A program made the position numbers and the translations under genes. From contig JAJEET010000028.1 of the NCBI GenBank assembly GCA_022820835.1, positions 1-39,089 on the forward strand: a stretch of 39,089 nucleotides of DNA, written 5' to 3'. The notes under the pieces were generated by a model. It did no database searches, was not told the origin of the DNA, and worked only from the letters and a program-made list of their open reading frames with translations. Positions 1 to 7,353 of the stretch are shown here, piece after piece. The first letter of the stretch is position 1, and every line of letters starts with the position of its first letter. This DNA is from Candidatus Poribacteria bacterium. GTDB lineage: Bacteria; Poribacteria; WGA-4E; WGA-3G.

Positions 1-141
1 ACACCCACACTCTTAGAACCGGCAGGCATCGCAGTCTCGAAAACTGGGCGGGTCTATGTGAGCGACGCTGAGGCGAACGACATAAAGGTGTTCCAAGTTT
101 TTCGTATAAGACTTACGCACCTTATCAAATACCTGTTGTAG
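1..141 (+). CDS. NHL-repeat protein, C-terminal end (partial)
   Basis: The first frame is open from the window edge to a TAG at 139-141 and gives 46 residues. The segment LEPAGIAVSKTGRVYVSDA followed by a short strand ending IKVFQV has the typical NHL blade pattern (P.GIAV...G.VYVSD). NHL repeats form extracytoplasmic beta-propellers that bind proteins or ligands. Only the last blade is visible, so the domain content upstream and the true function are unknown. The last 14 residues after VFQV look unlike a propeller and may be a read-through tail. It is on the same strand as the large exported protein starting at 323 and could be transcribed with it, although a weak hairpin lies between the two. 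Confidence 0.6.
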   Translation, partial: TPTLLEPAGIAVSKTGRVYVSDAEANDIKVFQVFRIRLTHLIKYLL

Positions 142-167
142 GAGTACGGAAGTCCACAGAAATACTG

Positions 168-196
168 TTTTGCTTCGGTGTTTCTTGTAAGCAAAA
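168..196 (+). terminator. weak hairpin after the NHL gene
   Basis: TTTTGCTT (168-175) pairs with AAGCAAAA (189-196) across a 13-base loop, shortly downstream of the TAG at 139-141. There is no clean T-run after the stem, so termination is only a possibility. Confidence 0.25.
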
Positions 197-249
197 TACT
201 CCGATTTCTGACGTTCCTAAATCCGCGTAATCCGCTATTTAGATTAACG

Positions 250-320
250 CTCACTGCAAGGCAAACTGATAACTGATAACTATTCTTCTGATGGCTGACT
301 GCTAATCCTCTGACAACTAT
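250..320. repeat. intergenic repeat remnant (TGATAACTGATAACT type)
   Basis: The stretch contains tandem CTGATAACTGATAACTATT followed by GATGGCTGACTGCTAATCC. I recall similar AT-rich dyad fragments as common intergenic repeats in poribacterial genomes. It lies directly upstream of the start at 323 and occupies the place where a ribosome binding site would be. The gene behind it therefore has no recognisable Shine-Dalgarno sequence. Confidence 0.4.
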
Positions 321-322
321 TA

Positions 323-3300
323 ATGCGTATCCGATTCTTTTTCCTTGTTGCCTTCTGTTTGTGCCTGCTACCACGTTCGAGCAGTTCAGCACAAGAACCC
401 GACGATTGGACCGAAAACCTCGACTCCGATATTTTGATAAGGCACGAGGTTTTCGATCCAGCAACCGATGTGCTCGAACTCCCTACCTTTTCCGTTCTCC
501 AGAAGACAGAGACCGTCGAACTGAAAGCCGATGCACAAGAATTCACGGTGAAGTACGCACCGATTCTCCGAAATACTGAACGACTAACAGAAGCGGACGG
601 AAAAATCCTTATCCGAAATGTAGACTACCAAGTCGATTATTATTCCGGCAAAATTACGATAAAACCGACGATAGAACCGCGAGATGCGGCGACCTATCCA
701 TACAGCTTGAAGATTACCTATCAGACGCTGCCCTTCGCGATTAAAGAGGTCTATAAACGCGATTTGTACGGCGAACAAAATCTGAATAGCAATCAGCAAG
801 CAGCAGTCAGCCGTACGGGCGAGGTCCCCTCGTCTACACAGGTTGGGCAACCCAACCTCTACGAAGGTTTCCGAGAGCCGGAAGCTGAAAGCCAATTAGA
901 GGTTTCAGGGAGCCAAACCTTCGGAATTTCGCTTGGCAGTCATCGCGGCGTAACACCGAACCAAGAACTCCGCGTTAATGTTGAAGGTAAAGCCTCCAAA
1001 AACATTACCGTTCTTGCGTTGCTATCCGACCAAGATTTACCAATCCAACCGGAAGGTACGACAGAAAACATCCAAGACATTGACCAGAAGTTGATTCGTA
1101 TCACGCATCCAAATATGAGCGGTACGTTAGGCGACTTTGAAGGGTCGCTCGGGCCATCGGAGTTTATCTTCTTCCCGCGCGCACTCGAAGGCGTACAGGT
1201 CGAAGGTGATTACGAGTGGGGGCGATTCCATCTCATTCCGAGTGCTATTCCGAAAGGACAGTCTACCAGTTTAGTCCTCCGCGGCGAGGAGGGACGCAGC
1301 GAATATCGACTCACGGTCGATGGGCAATACGTCATTGTAAAGGCAGGGAGTGAAATCGTCTGGCTGAATGGCGAAAGGATGCGGCGCGGTGAAAACAACG
1401 ACTATATTATCCGTGAATACGGTGACCCCATCGTCGAATTCAATAGCAAACACCTGATAACGAGCAACGACACCATCCGGATTGATTTTGAATACATCTC
1501 CGAAGAACGCGCATATCAGCAGAACCTTTACGGATTGAGTAGTGTTTTTACACTATTGGGGGATCGCGTAACCTTCGGTGCCTCTTATGCCGTTGAGACA
1601 GACCTGAAAGAACCCGATCAGGCTTTGATTGCAATTACAGAGACAGACTTAGAGGCACTGCGCCAAAATATTATCGATCCAGAGGAGGGCGGATCGCTGC
1701 TCATCGCGCCACAGCAACATACCGTATGGGGTTTAGAGAGCCGACTCAATATCACCGAAAGCGCGTGGATTGAAGGCGAACTCGCCTATAGTAATCTCGA
1801 TACAAACACCTACTCCACAATAGACCGTAAAAAGGTGAGTCAGGCGTGGAAACTGATCGGTTCCGCGGATTGGGATTTCGCAACATGGACGGAGCGTAGG
1901 GGCGAGGTGACCTCGCCCCTACTCACAACGAACCTTGATATACGGGCAATGGATGCTGACTTTGTGCCTGTCGGTGCGTCGAGTAGCAATCGTACCCGTT
2001 CCCGATACGAGACGCAATATGCCAAGGAGGGGTTTGATGACGCGTTTCTGTTCGATACGGCGGGGTTCTCAGGCGTCGCGCGAGATGAACGAACCGTGAA
2101 CTTCGACATCCAATTGGCTCCGATAGATTGGTTGGCGTTTGATGCGGGTGTCGGAAGGAGCGAAGAGCGAGAACCGCAACGCCCCAAAACAGTTACGACG
2201 GCAACCGTTCCGCCCAAAACTGTTGCAACGGAAACAGAGATGTCCTCCACGGGAAATGCGACAATCCGTAACAACTTCAATTGGGGTGTAAACTTCAATC
2301 AACTTTCGGGCAACAGTCGTGTAGGCGGGGCTTCCTTGGGTGTTTCTTCAAGGTTACCTCGCCCCTATCAGAACACACGGACAAGCAATCAGCGAAGCCA
2401 AACATCAACACCAGAAGAGCGTCCGACTCAGAAAACATCGCTCCTGAAAAAGTTGCCAAGTCTCCGATGGAATGACTATCGAAGCAGTTCGCAGACCGAG
2501 GGCGAGGATTCAACCCGGACACAATCGCAGCAGAAGTCAAGACAGCAGGGCAACCTGTCGTACCCGATCGGTCCGTTCAGGTTCATCGGCACATTAGGAA
2601 AATTAGAATCTACAGAGGCACGCAATGCGACGCTCAACCGGAGACGGGATCGCGCAATTGGGCGTATTGATCTTGTTGACTTCAGTTGGCTGTCCGTCAA
2701 CACCAGTTACGAACTTGAAGAGGCTTTCGCGAAAGAGCCGTTGCTCACTGTAGACGACACACCGATCGGTCTGTCCGACTGGCAGCGGAGCACGACGGCG
2801 CGAACGTGGAAGATCGGCGTGTTTTCACAACAGAAATCTTTTCTTGGAGGTGGCGTGAATCTGACTGCCAACCTCGCACGCCGGATGCTGGAAGCGCACA
2901 CCGATTTCGGGTCAGATTCGACGACGCAACTCGCCGATATTAACCTGCAGTTGACACCGCTAAGCCGCGCCATTGACATAGAAGTCCGTTATGAATTGGA
3001 TAAGAAGTTGACGAGCCAGCGGCATGAGATCTATACCAATATCCACCCGCATACCGGTGTTCTGCTCCAACCGGGTGAAGGCTATTACGTGAAGTTGGAC
3101 GATCTGCACTATGTGGAGGATGCCGAGGAAGGCACTTACATCAAAATCTACCAGAACGTCGGGGATAAACCGACCACAGCCGTAGATGCAGACTTCCGAA
3201 TTCGTTTCCAACCGCGCCAATATTTCGCACGACGCGCCCGAGCACGGCAACAGCAGCAACGTCCGGGCGAGGCCCCCTCGTCCCTACAACCTGATAGTTT

Positions 3301-4216
3301 ACGTCCAACACCAAATGGTCGTCAACCGTCAGTCGCCAGCCCTCTTGCCGATAGCCGTCGGTTTCCGACGGCTGACAGCCAATTAACATGGTTCCTGAGC
3401 GCGCTCCGAGGTCAAATACGGTTCTGGCTGACAGAAGAACAAGAGGTAGAGGATGCCGTGTCTCTGTATCTGCTCCAGAGTTTACAAGGTTCAGATACGC
3501 TTTTCGGACGGTTGAATCAGCACCATCGGCTCGAATTTTCACCCTCACCGGCGTTCAGTCTTGAGTTCAATCTCCGCAGCGGCGAGACACTCAACAAACG
3601 AATCAATAACCAAGAACGTCATAGACAGCATCGTACTTGGGATACCGCTTTCTCTGTAAATCCGACACAACGCCTCTCTGTTGGTGCCAACTATGAGCAA
3701 CGTCAGGAGACAGAAAGTTACAACCAATTTAATTTTCAAGAACTCGGGCAGGAAACCGATAGTGAAGAAGATATGTTAGACCGTTCTGCAACACCTATCT
3801 CAGACCTACACCAACTGGAGCAGATGACCGCACTGAGCCTCCGTTATCAACTGAGCAATGTCCTGCGATGGAGCGGTATCGGCGGCTATAAACAGACAAC
3901 CGATGAGGAACAACTCGACGAGGAACCGGAAGCGAAGACACGCACCTTCTCTTATGAAAATCGGATTACGTACAGCCTTATCGGCAAGGGACGGATTGAT
4001 TTCAACTACAAACTCGGCTACGGCAAAAGCAGTGGCAGCATACCCTTTGCGCAATACACCTTCTATGAAGGTATCAGCCACGAAATCCGGACGACAGCAG
4101 ACTACAGGTTGCGGAGATTCACCGACCTATTATTTCGCCTCAATTACCGGTTGCTCTCCACGAAGCATCGCAAACCGGAACACCGCTTAGAGATGACAGT
4201 CAGCGCGGAACTCTAA
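323..4216 (+). CDS. large exported, probably outer-membrane beta-barrel/surface protein
   Basis: The 1297-residue product begins with a classical signal peptide (hydrophobic residues about 4-16, SSSSA-QEP cleavage near 23). Two segments share the pattern of a decorated strand motif: LIRNVDYQVDYYSGKITI (about residues 94-111), and LNGERMRRGENNDYIIREY, which is followed by ITSNDTIRIDFEY (about 348-392). Similar motifs occur in SprA-like and other large outer-membrane proteins of Bacteroidetes-related phyla; that is family recall. From about residue 400 the sequence alternates polar and aromatic residues, as in barrel strands, and it ends in a short strand (MTVSAEL). Several short inserts such as RRGEVTSPL and RPGEAPSSL are translated palindromic repeats (residues near 165, 525, 677, 981 and 1011). 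The start is chosen for the signal peptide, since no Shine-Dalgarno is visible. It is convergent with the sigma array, 40 bp away. Exact function unknown. Confidence 0.8.
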   Translation: MRIRFFFLVAFCLCLLPRSSSSAQEPDDWTENLDSDILIRHEVFDPATDVLELPTFSVLQKTETVELKADAQEFTVKYAPILRNTERLTEADGKILIRNVDYQVDYYSGKITIKPTIEPRDAATYPYSLKITYQTLPFAIKEVYKRDLYGEQNLNSNQQAAVSRTGEVPSSTQVGQPNLYEGFREPEAESQLEVSGSQTFGISLGSHRGVTPNQELRVNVEGKASKNITVLALLSDQDLPIQPEGTTENIQDIDQKLIRITHPNMSGTLGDFEGSLGPSEFIFFPRALEGVQVEGDYEWGRFHLIPSAIPKGQSTSLVLRGEEGRSEYRLTVDGQYVIVKAGSEIVWLNGERMRRGENNDYIIREYGDPIVEFNSKHLITSNDTIRIDFEYISEERAYQQNLYGLSSVFTLLGDRVTFGASYAVETDLKEPDQALIAITETDLEALRQNIIDPEEGGSLLIAPQQHTVWGLESRLNITESAWIEGELAYSNLDTNTYSTIDRKKVSQAWKLIGSADWDFATWTERRGEVTSPLLTTNLDIRAMDADFVPVGASSSNRTRSRYETQYAKEGFDDAFLFDTAGFSGVARDERTVNFDIQLAPIDWLAFDAGVGRSEEREPQRPKTVTTATVPPKTVATETEMSSTGNATIRNNFNWGVNFNQLSGNSRVGGASLGVSSRLPRPYQNTRTSNQRSQTSTPEERPTQKTSLLKKLPSLRWNDYRSSSQTEGEDSTRTQSQQKSRQQGNLSYPIGPFRFIGTLGKLESTEARNATLNRRRDRAIGRIDLVDFSWLSVNTSYELEEAFAKEPLLTVDDTPIGLSDWQRSTTARTWKIGVFSQQKSFLGGGVNLTANLARRMLEAHTDFGSDSTTQLADINLQLTPLSRAIDIEVRYELDKKLTSQRHEIYTNIHPHTGVLLQPGEGYYVKLDDLHYVEDAEEGTYIKIYQNVGDKPTTAVDADFRIRFQPRQYFARRARARQQQQRPGEAPSSLQPDSLRPTPNGRQPSVASPLADSRRFPTADSQLTWFLSALRGQIRFWLTEEQEVEDAVSLYLLQSLQGSDTLFGRLNQHHRLEFSPSPAFSLEFNLRSGETLNKRINNQERHRQHRTWDTAFSVNPTQRLSVGANYEQRQETESYNQFNFQELGQETDSEEDMLDRSATPISDLHQLEQMTALSLRYQLSNVLRWSGIGGYKQTTDEEQLDEEPEAKTRTFSYENRITYSLIGKGRIDFNYKLGYGKSSGSIPFAQYTFYEGISHEIRTTADYRLRRFTDLLFRLNYRLLSTKHRKPEHRLEMTVSAEL
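813..867. repeat. palindromic repeat insertion in the surface-protein gene (1)
   Basis: GGGCGAGGTCCCCTCG followed by a second dyad, GGTTGGGCAACCCAACC. It is read in frame as TGEVPSSTQVGQPNLYEG, about residue 165. Two palindromes sit side by side, as composite repeat elements do. Confidence 0.6.
1896..1922. repeat. perfect 13-bp inverted repeat in the surface-protein gene (2)
   Basis: GTAGGGGCGAGGT, one central G, then the exact reverse complement of the first 13 bases. It is translated in frame as RRGEVTSPL (about residue 525). This is the cleanest copy of the repeat family in the window. Confidence 0.8.
2351..2368. repeat. half copy of the palindromic repeat (3)
   Basis: AGGTTACCTCGCCCCTAT keeps the centre and right arm of the element seen at 1896-1922. 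The left arm is not recognisable. It lies in frame in the surface-protein gene. Confidence 0.45.
3265..3287. repeat. degenerate palindromic repeat (4)
   Basis: GGGCGAGGCCCCCTCGTCCC followed by TAC is a diverged copy of the same element. It is read as PGEAPSSL near residue 981, inside a Q/R/P-rich stretch that looks like an unstructured loop. Confidence 0.55.
3353..3373. repeat. second palindrome family, 9-bp stem
   Basis: AGCCGTCGG, a TTT loop, then CCGACGGCT form a perfect hairpin within the coding region. It is translated as part of ADSRRFPTADSQL and lies about 65 bp after repeat 4. The two palindromes plus flanking low-complexity codons seem to make up one inserted loop. Confidence 0.6.
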
Positions 4217-4256
4217 CGTGAAATTGATGTGCTCGTTTCCGATAATGACACTTGCT

Positions 4257-7232
4257 CTAATTGGGCTGTTCGTCGGTATTAGTTGAACCGGTGATAGCCT
4301 CATTCCAATCCCACAAAAAGATTGTGCCATCTTGTGCTGTGCTAACCAGCGTTTCCCCGTCAGGCGAAAATTTCAACGTCTCCACTTGCTGCGTATGCCC
4401 ATCAAGCGCAGCGATTCTGTCTCCAGTCTTGGCATCCCATAATTGGATTGTACCGCTACTATGCCCATTGACGAGAATTGCACCATCCGGTGAAAACACC
4501 AACGGTTTTGGATAATCATGGTATGTCCGCCAACCGCGTTTATGCACAATGCTCACCGAAAAAATTTTATGACCGGTACGCACGTCCCATAAATGGAGTT
4601 GTCTCTTTGTACTCGCAGCGAGCACGGCGCGGTCTGGTGAAAACGCCAATGCCGAAATATGCCCCAGATTCGCTTCTTCCGTTGATGCTCCAAAGACAGT
4701 CAAAGGTTCACCGGTTGCAACGTCCCACATTCGGATTTCGCCTTCTGTAGTGCCACTTACAAGCCATCTACCATCCGGTGAAAACGCCAATGCCAAAATC
4801 GTTGGTATATTGTGGTGAATGCCGAGCGGTAGGTCATCATGAACCGGAATTACCAATTCATCGCCTGTTTCCGTGTTCCATAAGCGAATGGCACGCCCCG
4901 AAATAGTCGCCACTGTTTTAGTTCTATCGTCAGGAGAAAAGGTAAGTTCTCTTGCATGTTTCTGCCAAGTTGTGAGTTCGTCCCCAGTCGATACATCGGT
5001 CAACCGAGTTAGATTATCTGGTTTCGTAGCAGAGAACGCAGCCGGGAACCCACCGAAAACGATAGTACCATCTGCCGCTGCACTGACGAGTTTCGTGCCA
5101 TCTGGCGAAAACGCCACTGCTGAATACCAATCCCGATGTCCGCTATTTTGGACGGTGGACTTTTGCGCTGTTTCCACATCCCAAAAGGTAATTTCACCGT
5201 TAAACGCCGCACTGACGAGTGTGGGCGAGGTGACCTCGCCCCTACGATCCTGAAAGAAAGTCGCCGCTTTTATGGATTGTGTGTGTCCAGTGATAAGATT
5301 CTCAAGCGGTGTCTCGGTCTCTATATCCCAGAATTGGATTGTGCCATCCGTACTCCCGCTGACGAGTGTACGACCATCGGGTGAAAATGCTAACGCAGCA
5401 ATACCGTTGATATGTCCGGTGAGTGTCGCGCGAGGGTTTCCCGTGGTGGTGTCCCACAATTGAACTGTTTTATCCGTGCTGCCGCTGGCAAGCGTTTTTC
5501 CGTCGGGTGAAAACGCCAGCACATTTGTCGCGCCAGTATGTTTCTGCAGTATCATCGAATTCCTGTCACCAGTCGTATCCCACAATCGGACTGTCGTATC
5601 TGGACTGCCACTTGCCAGACGCGTGCCATCTGGCGAAAACGCCACTGCTAAAACCCGATTTTTTTTGAACATGCGCTGCACAGGTTTATCTAACGGCTGA
5701 AGCGGTAAATCTATGTGTCCTCTAAGCGTCGATAGCTTTTTACGAGTTGCTACATCCCACAACTGGATCATCCCGTCCTGTTTTCCAATCGCGATTTTAT
5801 CGTTTGTCATCGCGTAAACACCCTGAAAATCCTCAGAACTAAAGAGACCGATCCCGAATAGCCCAGTTTTAAGGTGCTTTGTTTTCCCTTTCCCGTTCTC
5901 AATATTCAATCGGGTAATTGCGGCATGCCCGGAACCATACAAACCGATAAGCGTTTTCCCATCTGATGAGAATCGCAGGACAGAAGCATCCGCGTACAAG
6001 TCAATGAGCGGGACTTCGCGCTCGGTAGCGATCTCCCACAATTGGATGAGGGTCTCTCCAGAAGAAGCGGTAAGGAAACGGCTATCCGGTGAAAAACTGA
6101 GGGCTTCACACACGCCGTTGGAAAATAAAGATTTCTCTTTACCTGTTTCCACATCGTACAGCCATACCCCGATATTGCTACCGACTGCGAGTAGGGTGCC
6201 ATCTGGTGAAAACTGGATTGTGGTAATCCCACCTTTTCCGAGACGCGCTTTTGCCGCTTTGGGCAGCTTCCAATGTGCGTAGTTTTTAGCTGTCTCATCT
6301 GATTCTGCGTCTGCAACCGATGCCGAAACATCGTCAGGCTTCTGACTGGCGGTTTCTCCCTCGCTCGGTGTGTTCACATTCCCGAGTTGCGTCCGAATAT
6401 CCGGTTTGAATTCGAGGTTCCGCACAACGGGTGCTTCAATGAGTTCAACCGTCATCTCTGAGGGTGCATCGAAACTATACGGCTTTTGGAAACGCGACAG
6501 GTATTGATGGTTTCCGATACCTAACATCAATAGAACAACTGCTAACGTGGAAACACCGACTGCCCACGGTACCAACGGTTTGCTGCCTGATGGCGCAACC
6601 GGTTTCAGACGCGACACCTCGCGCATAATATTCTCTGTAAGGTTTGGCGTAATTTGGAAATTCTCTAAAGCCTCTCGTATCATCGGTTCCTCCTTCTTTA
6701 AACGGTGGCGCGCACGGCTGAGACGACTTTTAATCGCACCGACCGACACACCCAGAAACTTGCTGATCTCTTCACACGTCATCCCGCCGAAGTAATGGAG
6801 TGTCATGACTGTCCGCTCGCTTTCCTGTAACTTCGCAAGCAGCTTTTTGACGACTTCGCGCTGTGCCTCGATCGCTGTCCGTTCGTTCTCTTCAACGACG
6901 TATCCAGAATATGTCGCTTTCTCAAACTGCAGGCTGTTCGTTGCCTCCAGCGACTGCATCCACAAACGCTTCTTACGAAGCCACGCAATGCAGTGGCGCG
7001 TCGCTATTACATAGAGCCAACTCGCAAAACTTTGCGGCTCTTTCAGCGTCGTCAGGTTCTGGTACGCTTTCAAGAAAGTATCTTGCGTAATCTCCTCAGC
7101 GATATGAAAGTCGCCGACCTTCCGCCACACCAGTGCGTGAACCGGTTTCTGGTACTTTTTCACCAATTCGGCGAAAGCCGTATCGTCACCATCAAGGACG
7201 CGTTGAATCAATTGACTATCGTCACTTCTCAT
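4257..7232 (-). CDS. ECF sigma factor - TM - 14-blade WD40 fusion (A)
   Basis: 991 residues. Residues 8-88 are an ECF sigma2 domain (GDFHIAEEITQDTFLKAYQ, then the SFASWLYVIA segment). Residues 127-180 are sigma4 with a helix-turn-helix ending SVGAIKSRLSRARHRLKK. One transmembrane helix lies at about 221-241 (PWAVGVSTLAVVLLMLGIG). A conserved juxtamembrane segment follows at 247-283. Residues 335-985 hold about 14 WD40 blades (FSPDGT...LWD), enough for two seven-bladed propellers. By topology the sigma part would be cytosolic and the propellers outside. No ZAS-type HxxxCxxC anti-sigma motif is seen. The start is ATG after CTGGAG with 7-base spacing. One blade carries a translated palindrome (RRGEVTSP near residue 663). 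An ECF-type promoter lies at 7278-7309. What it senses is unknown. Confidence 0.93.
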   Translation of the reverse strand: MRSDDSQLIQRVLDGDDTAFAELVKKYQKPVHALVWRKVGDFHIAEEITQDTFLKAYQNLTTLKEPQSFASWLYVIATRHCIAWLRKKRLWMQSLEATNSLQFEKATYSGYVVEENERTAIEAQREVVKKLLAKLQESERTVMTLHYFGGMTCEEISKFLGVSVGAIKSRLSRARHRLKKEEPMIREALENFQITPNLTENIMREVSRLKPVAPSGSKPLVPWAVGVSTLAVVLLMLGIGNHQYLSRFQKPYSFDAPSEMTVELIEAPVVRNLEFKPDIRTQLGNVNTPSEGETASQKPDDVSASVADAESDETAKNYAHWKLPKAAKARLGKGGITTIQFSPDGTLLAVGSNIGVWLYDVETGKEKSLFSNGVCEALSFSPDSRFLTASSGETLIQLWEIATEREVPLIDLYADASVLRFSSDGKTLIGLYGSGHAAITRLNIENGKGKTKHLKTGLFGIGLFSSEDFQGVYAMTNDKIAIGKQDGMIQLWDVATRKKLSTLRGHIDLPLQPLDKPVQRMFKKNRVLAVAFSPDGTRLASGSPDTTVRLWDTTGDRNSMILQKHTGATNVLAFSPDGKTLASGSTDKTVQLWDTTTGNPRATLTGHINGIAALAFSPDGRTLVSGSTDGTIQFWDIETETPLENLITGHTQSIKAATFFQDRRGEVTSPTLVSAAFNGEITFWDVETAQKSTVQNSGHRDWYSAVAFSPDGTKLVSAAADGTIVFGGFPAAFSATKPDNLTRLTDVSTGDELTTWQKHARELTFSPDDRTKTVATISGRAIRLWNTETGDELVIPVHDDLPLGIHHNIPTILALAFSPDGRWLVSGTTEGEIRMWDVATGEPLTVFGASTEEANLGHISALAFSPDRAVLAASTKRQLHLWDVRTGHKIFSVSIVHKRGWRTYHDYPKPLVFSPDGAILVNGHSSGTIQLWDAKTGDRIAALDGHTQQVETLKFSPDGETLVSTAQDGTIFLWDWNEAITGSTNTDEQPN
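5219..5245. repeat. palindromic repeat inside a WD40 blade
   Basis: GGGCGAGGTGACCTCGCCCC plus TAC is nearly identical to the element at 1896-1922. On the minus strand it is read as RRGEVTSP between strands of the eighth blade. The matching blade of the paralogue at 13415-16402 has only SS at this place, so the element was inserted in frame. Confidence 0.8.
6681..6697 (-). promoter_or_regulatory. internal Shine-Dalgarno and ATG at end of sigma4 (gene A)
   Basis: On the minus strand AAGAAGGAGGAACCGATG puts a full AAGGAGG five bases before the in-frame ATG of Met184. The product from here would be linker, transmembrane helix and propellers without the sigma domains. Confidence 0.5.
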
Positions 7233-7277
7233 CAGATATCTCCAGACGGGGATGTTTCAGTATTTCACATTGACACA

Positions 7278-7309
7278 TAGTGACGCGTGTTAGGGCAAAA
7301 ACGGTTGCA
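7278..7309 (-). promoter_or_regulatory. ECF-type promoter of gene A
   Basis: Minus strand: -35 TGCAAC (7304-7309), 18-bp spacer, -10 CGTCACTA (7278-7285), 46 bp before the start at 7232. A near-palindrome TGCAGAATTATGCA overlaps the -35 region. The same layout precedes the seven other sigma genes whose upstream DNA is in the window. Confidence 0.65.
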
Positions 7310-7353
7310 TAATTCTGCATAAAGAAGGGAAAATGTCTGTTTTGGAAACTAAT

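Noticed and set aside
280..546. Minus-strand open frame overlapping the start of the surface-protein gene
   Set aside because: It runs antisense to the signal peptide region, has no ribosome binding site and no recognisable domain.
4217..4256. Bidirectional terminator between the convergent genes
   Set aside because: No stem of convincing length or T-run is present in the 40 bp.
4300..6200. Regularly spaced short repeats (CCATCTGGTGAAAACGC-like, about every 120 bp) that could suggest a CRISPR array; the same is true at 13500-15400 and 36500-38200
   Set aside because: They encode the FSPDG strand of WD40 blades on the minus strand, differ from each other, and the spacing matches blade length.
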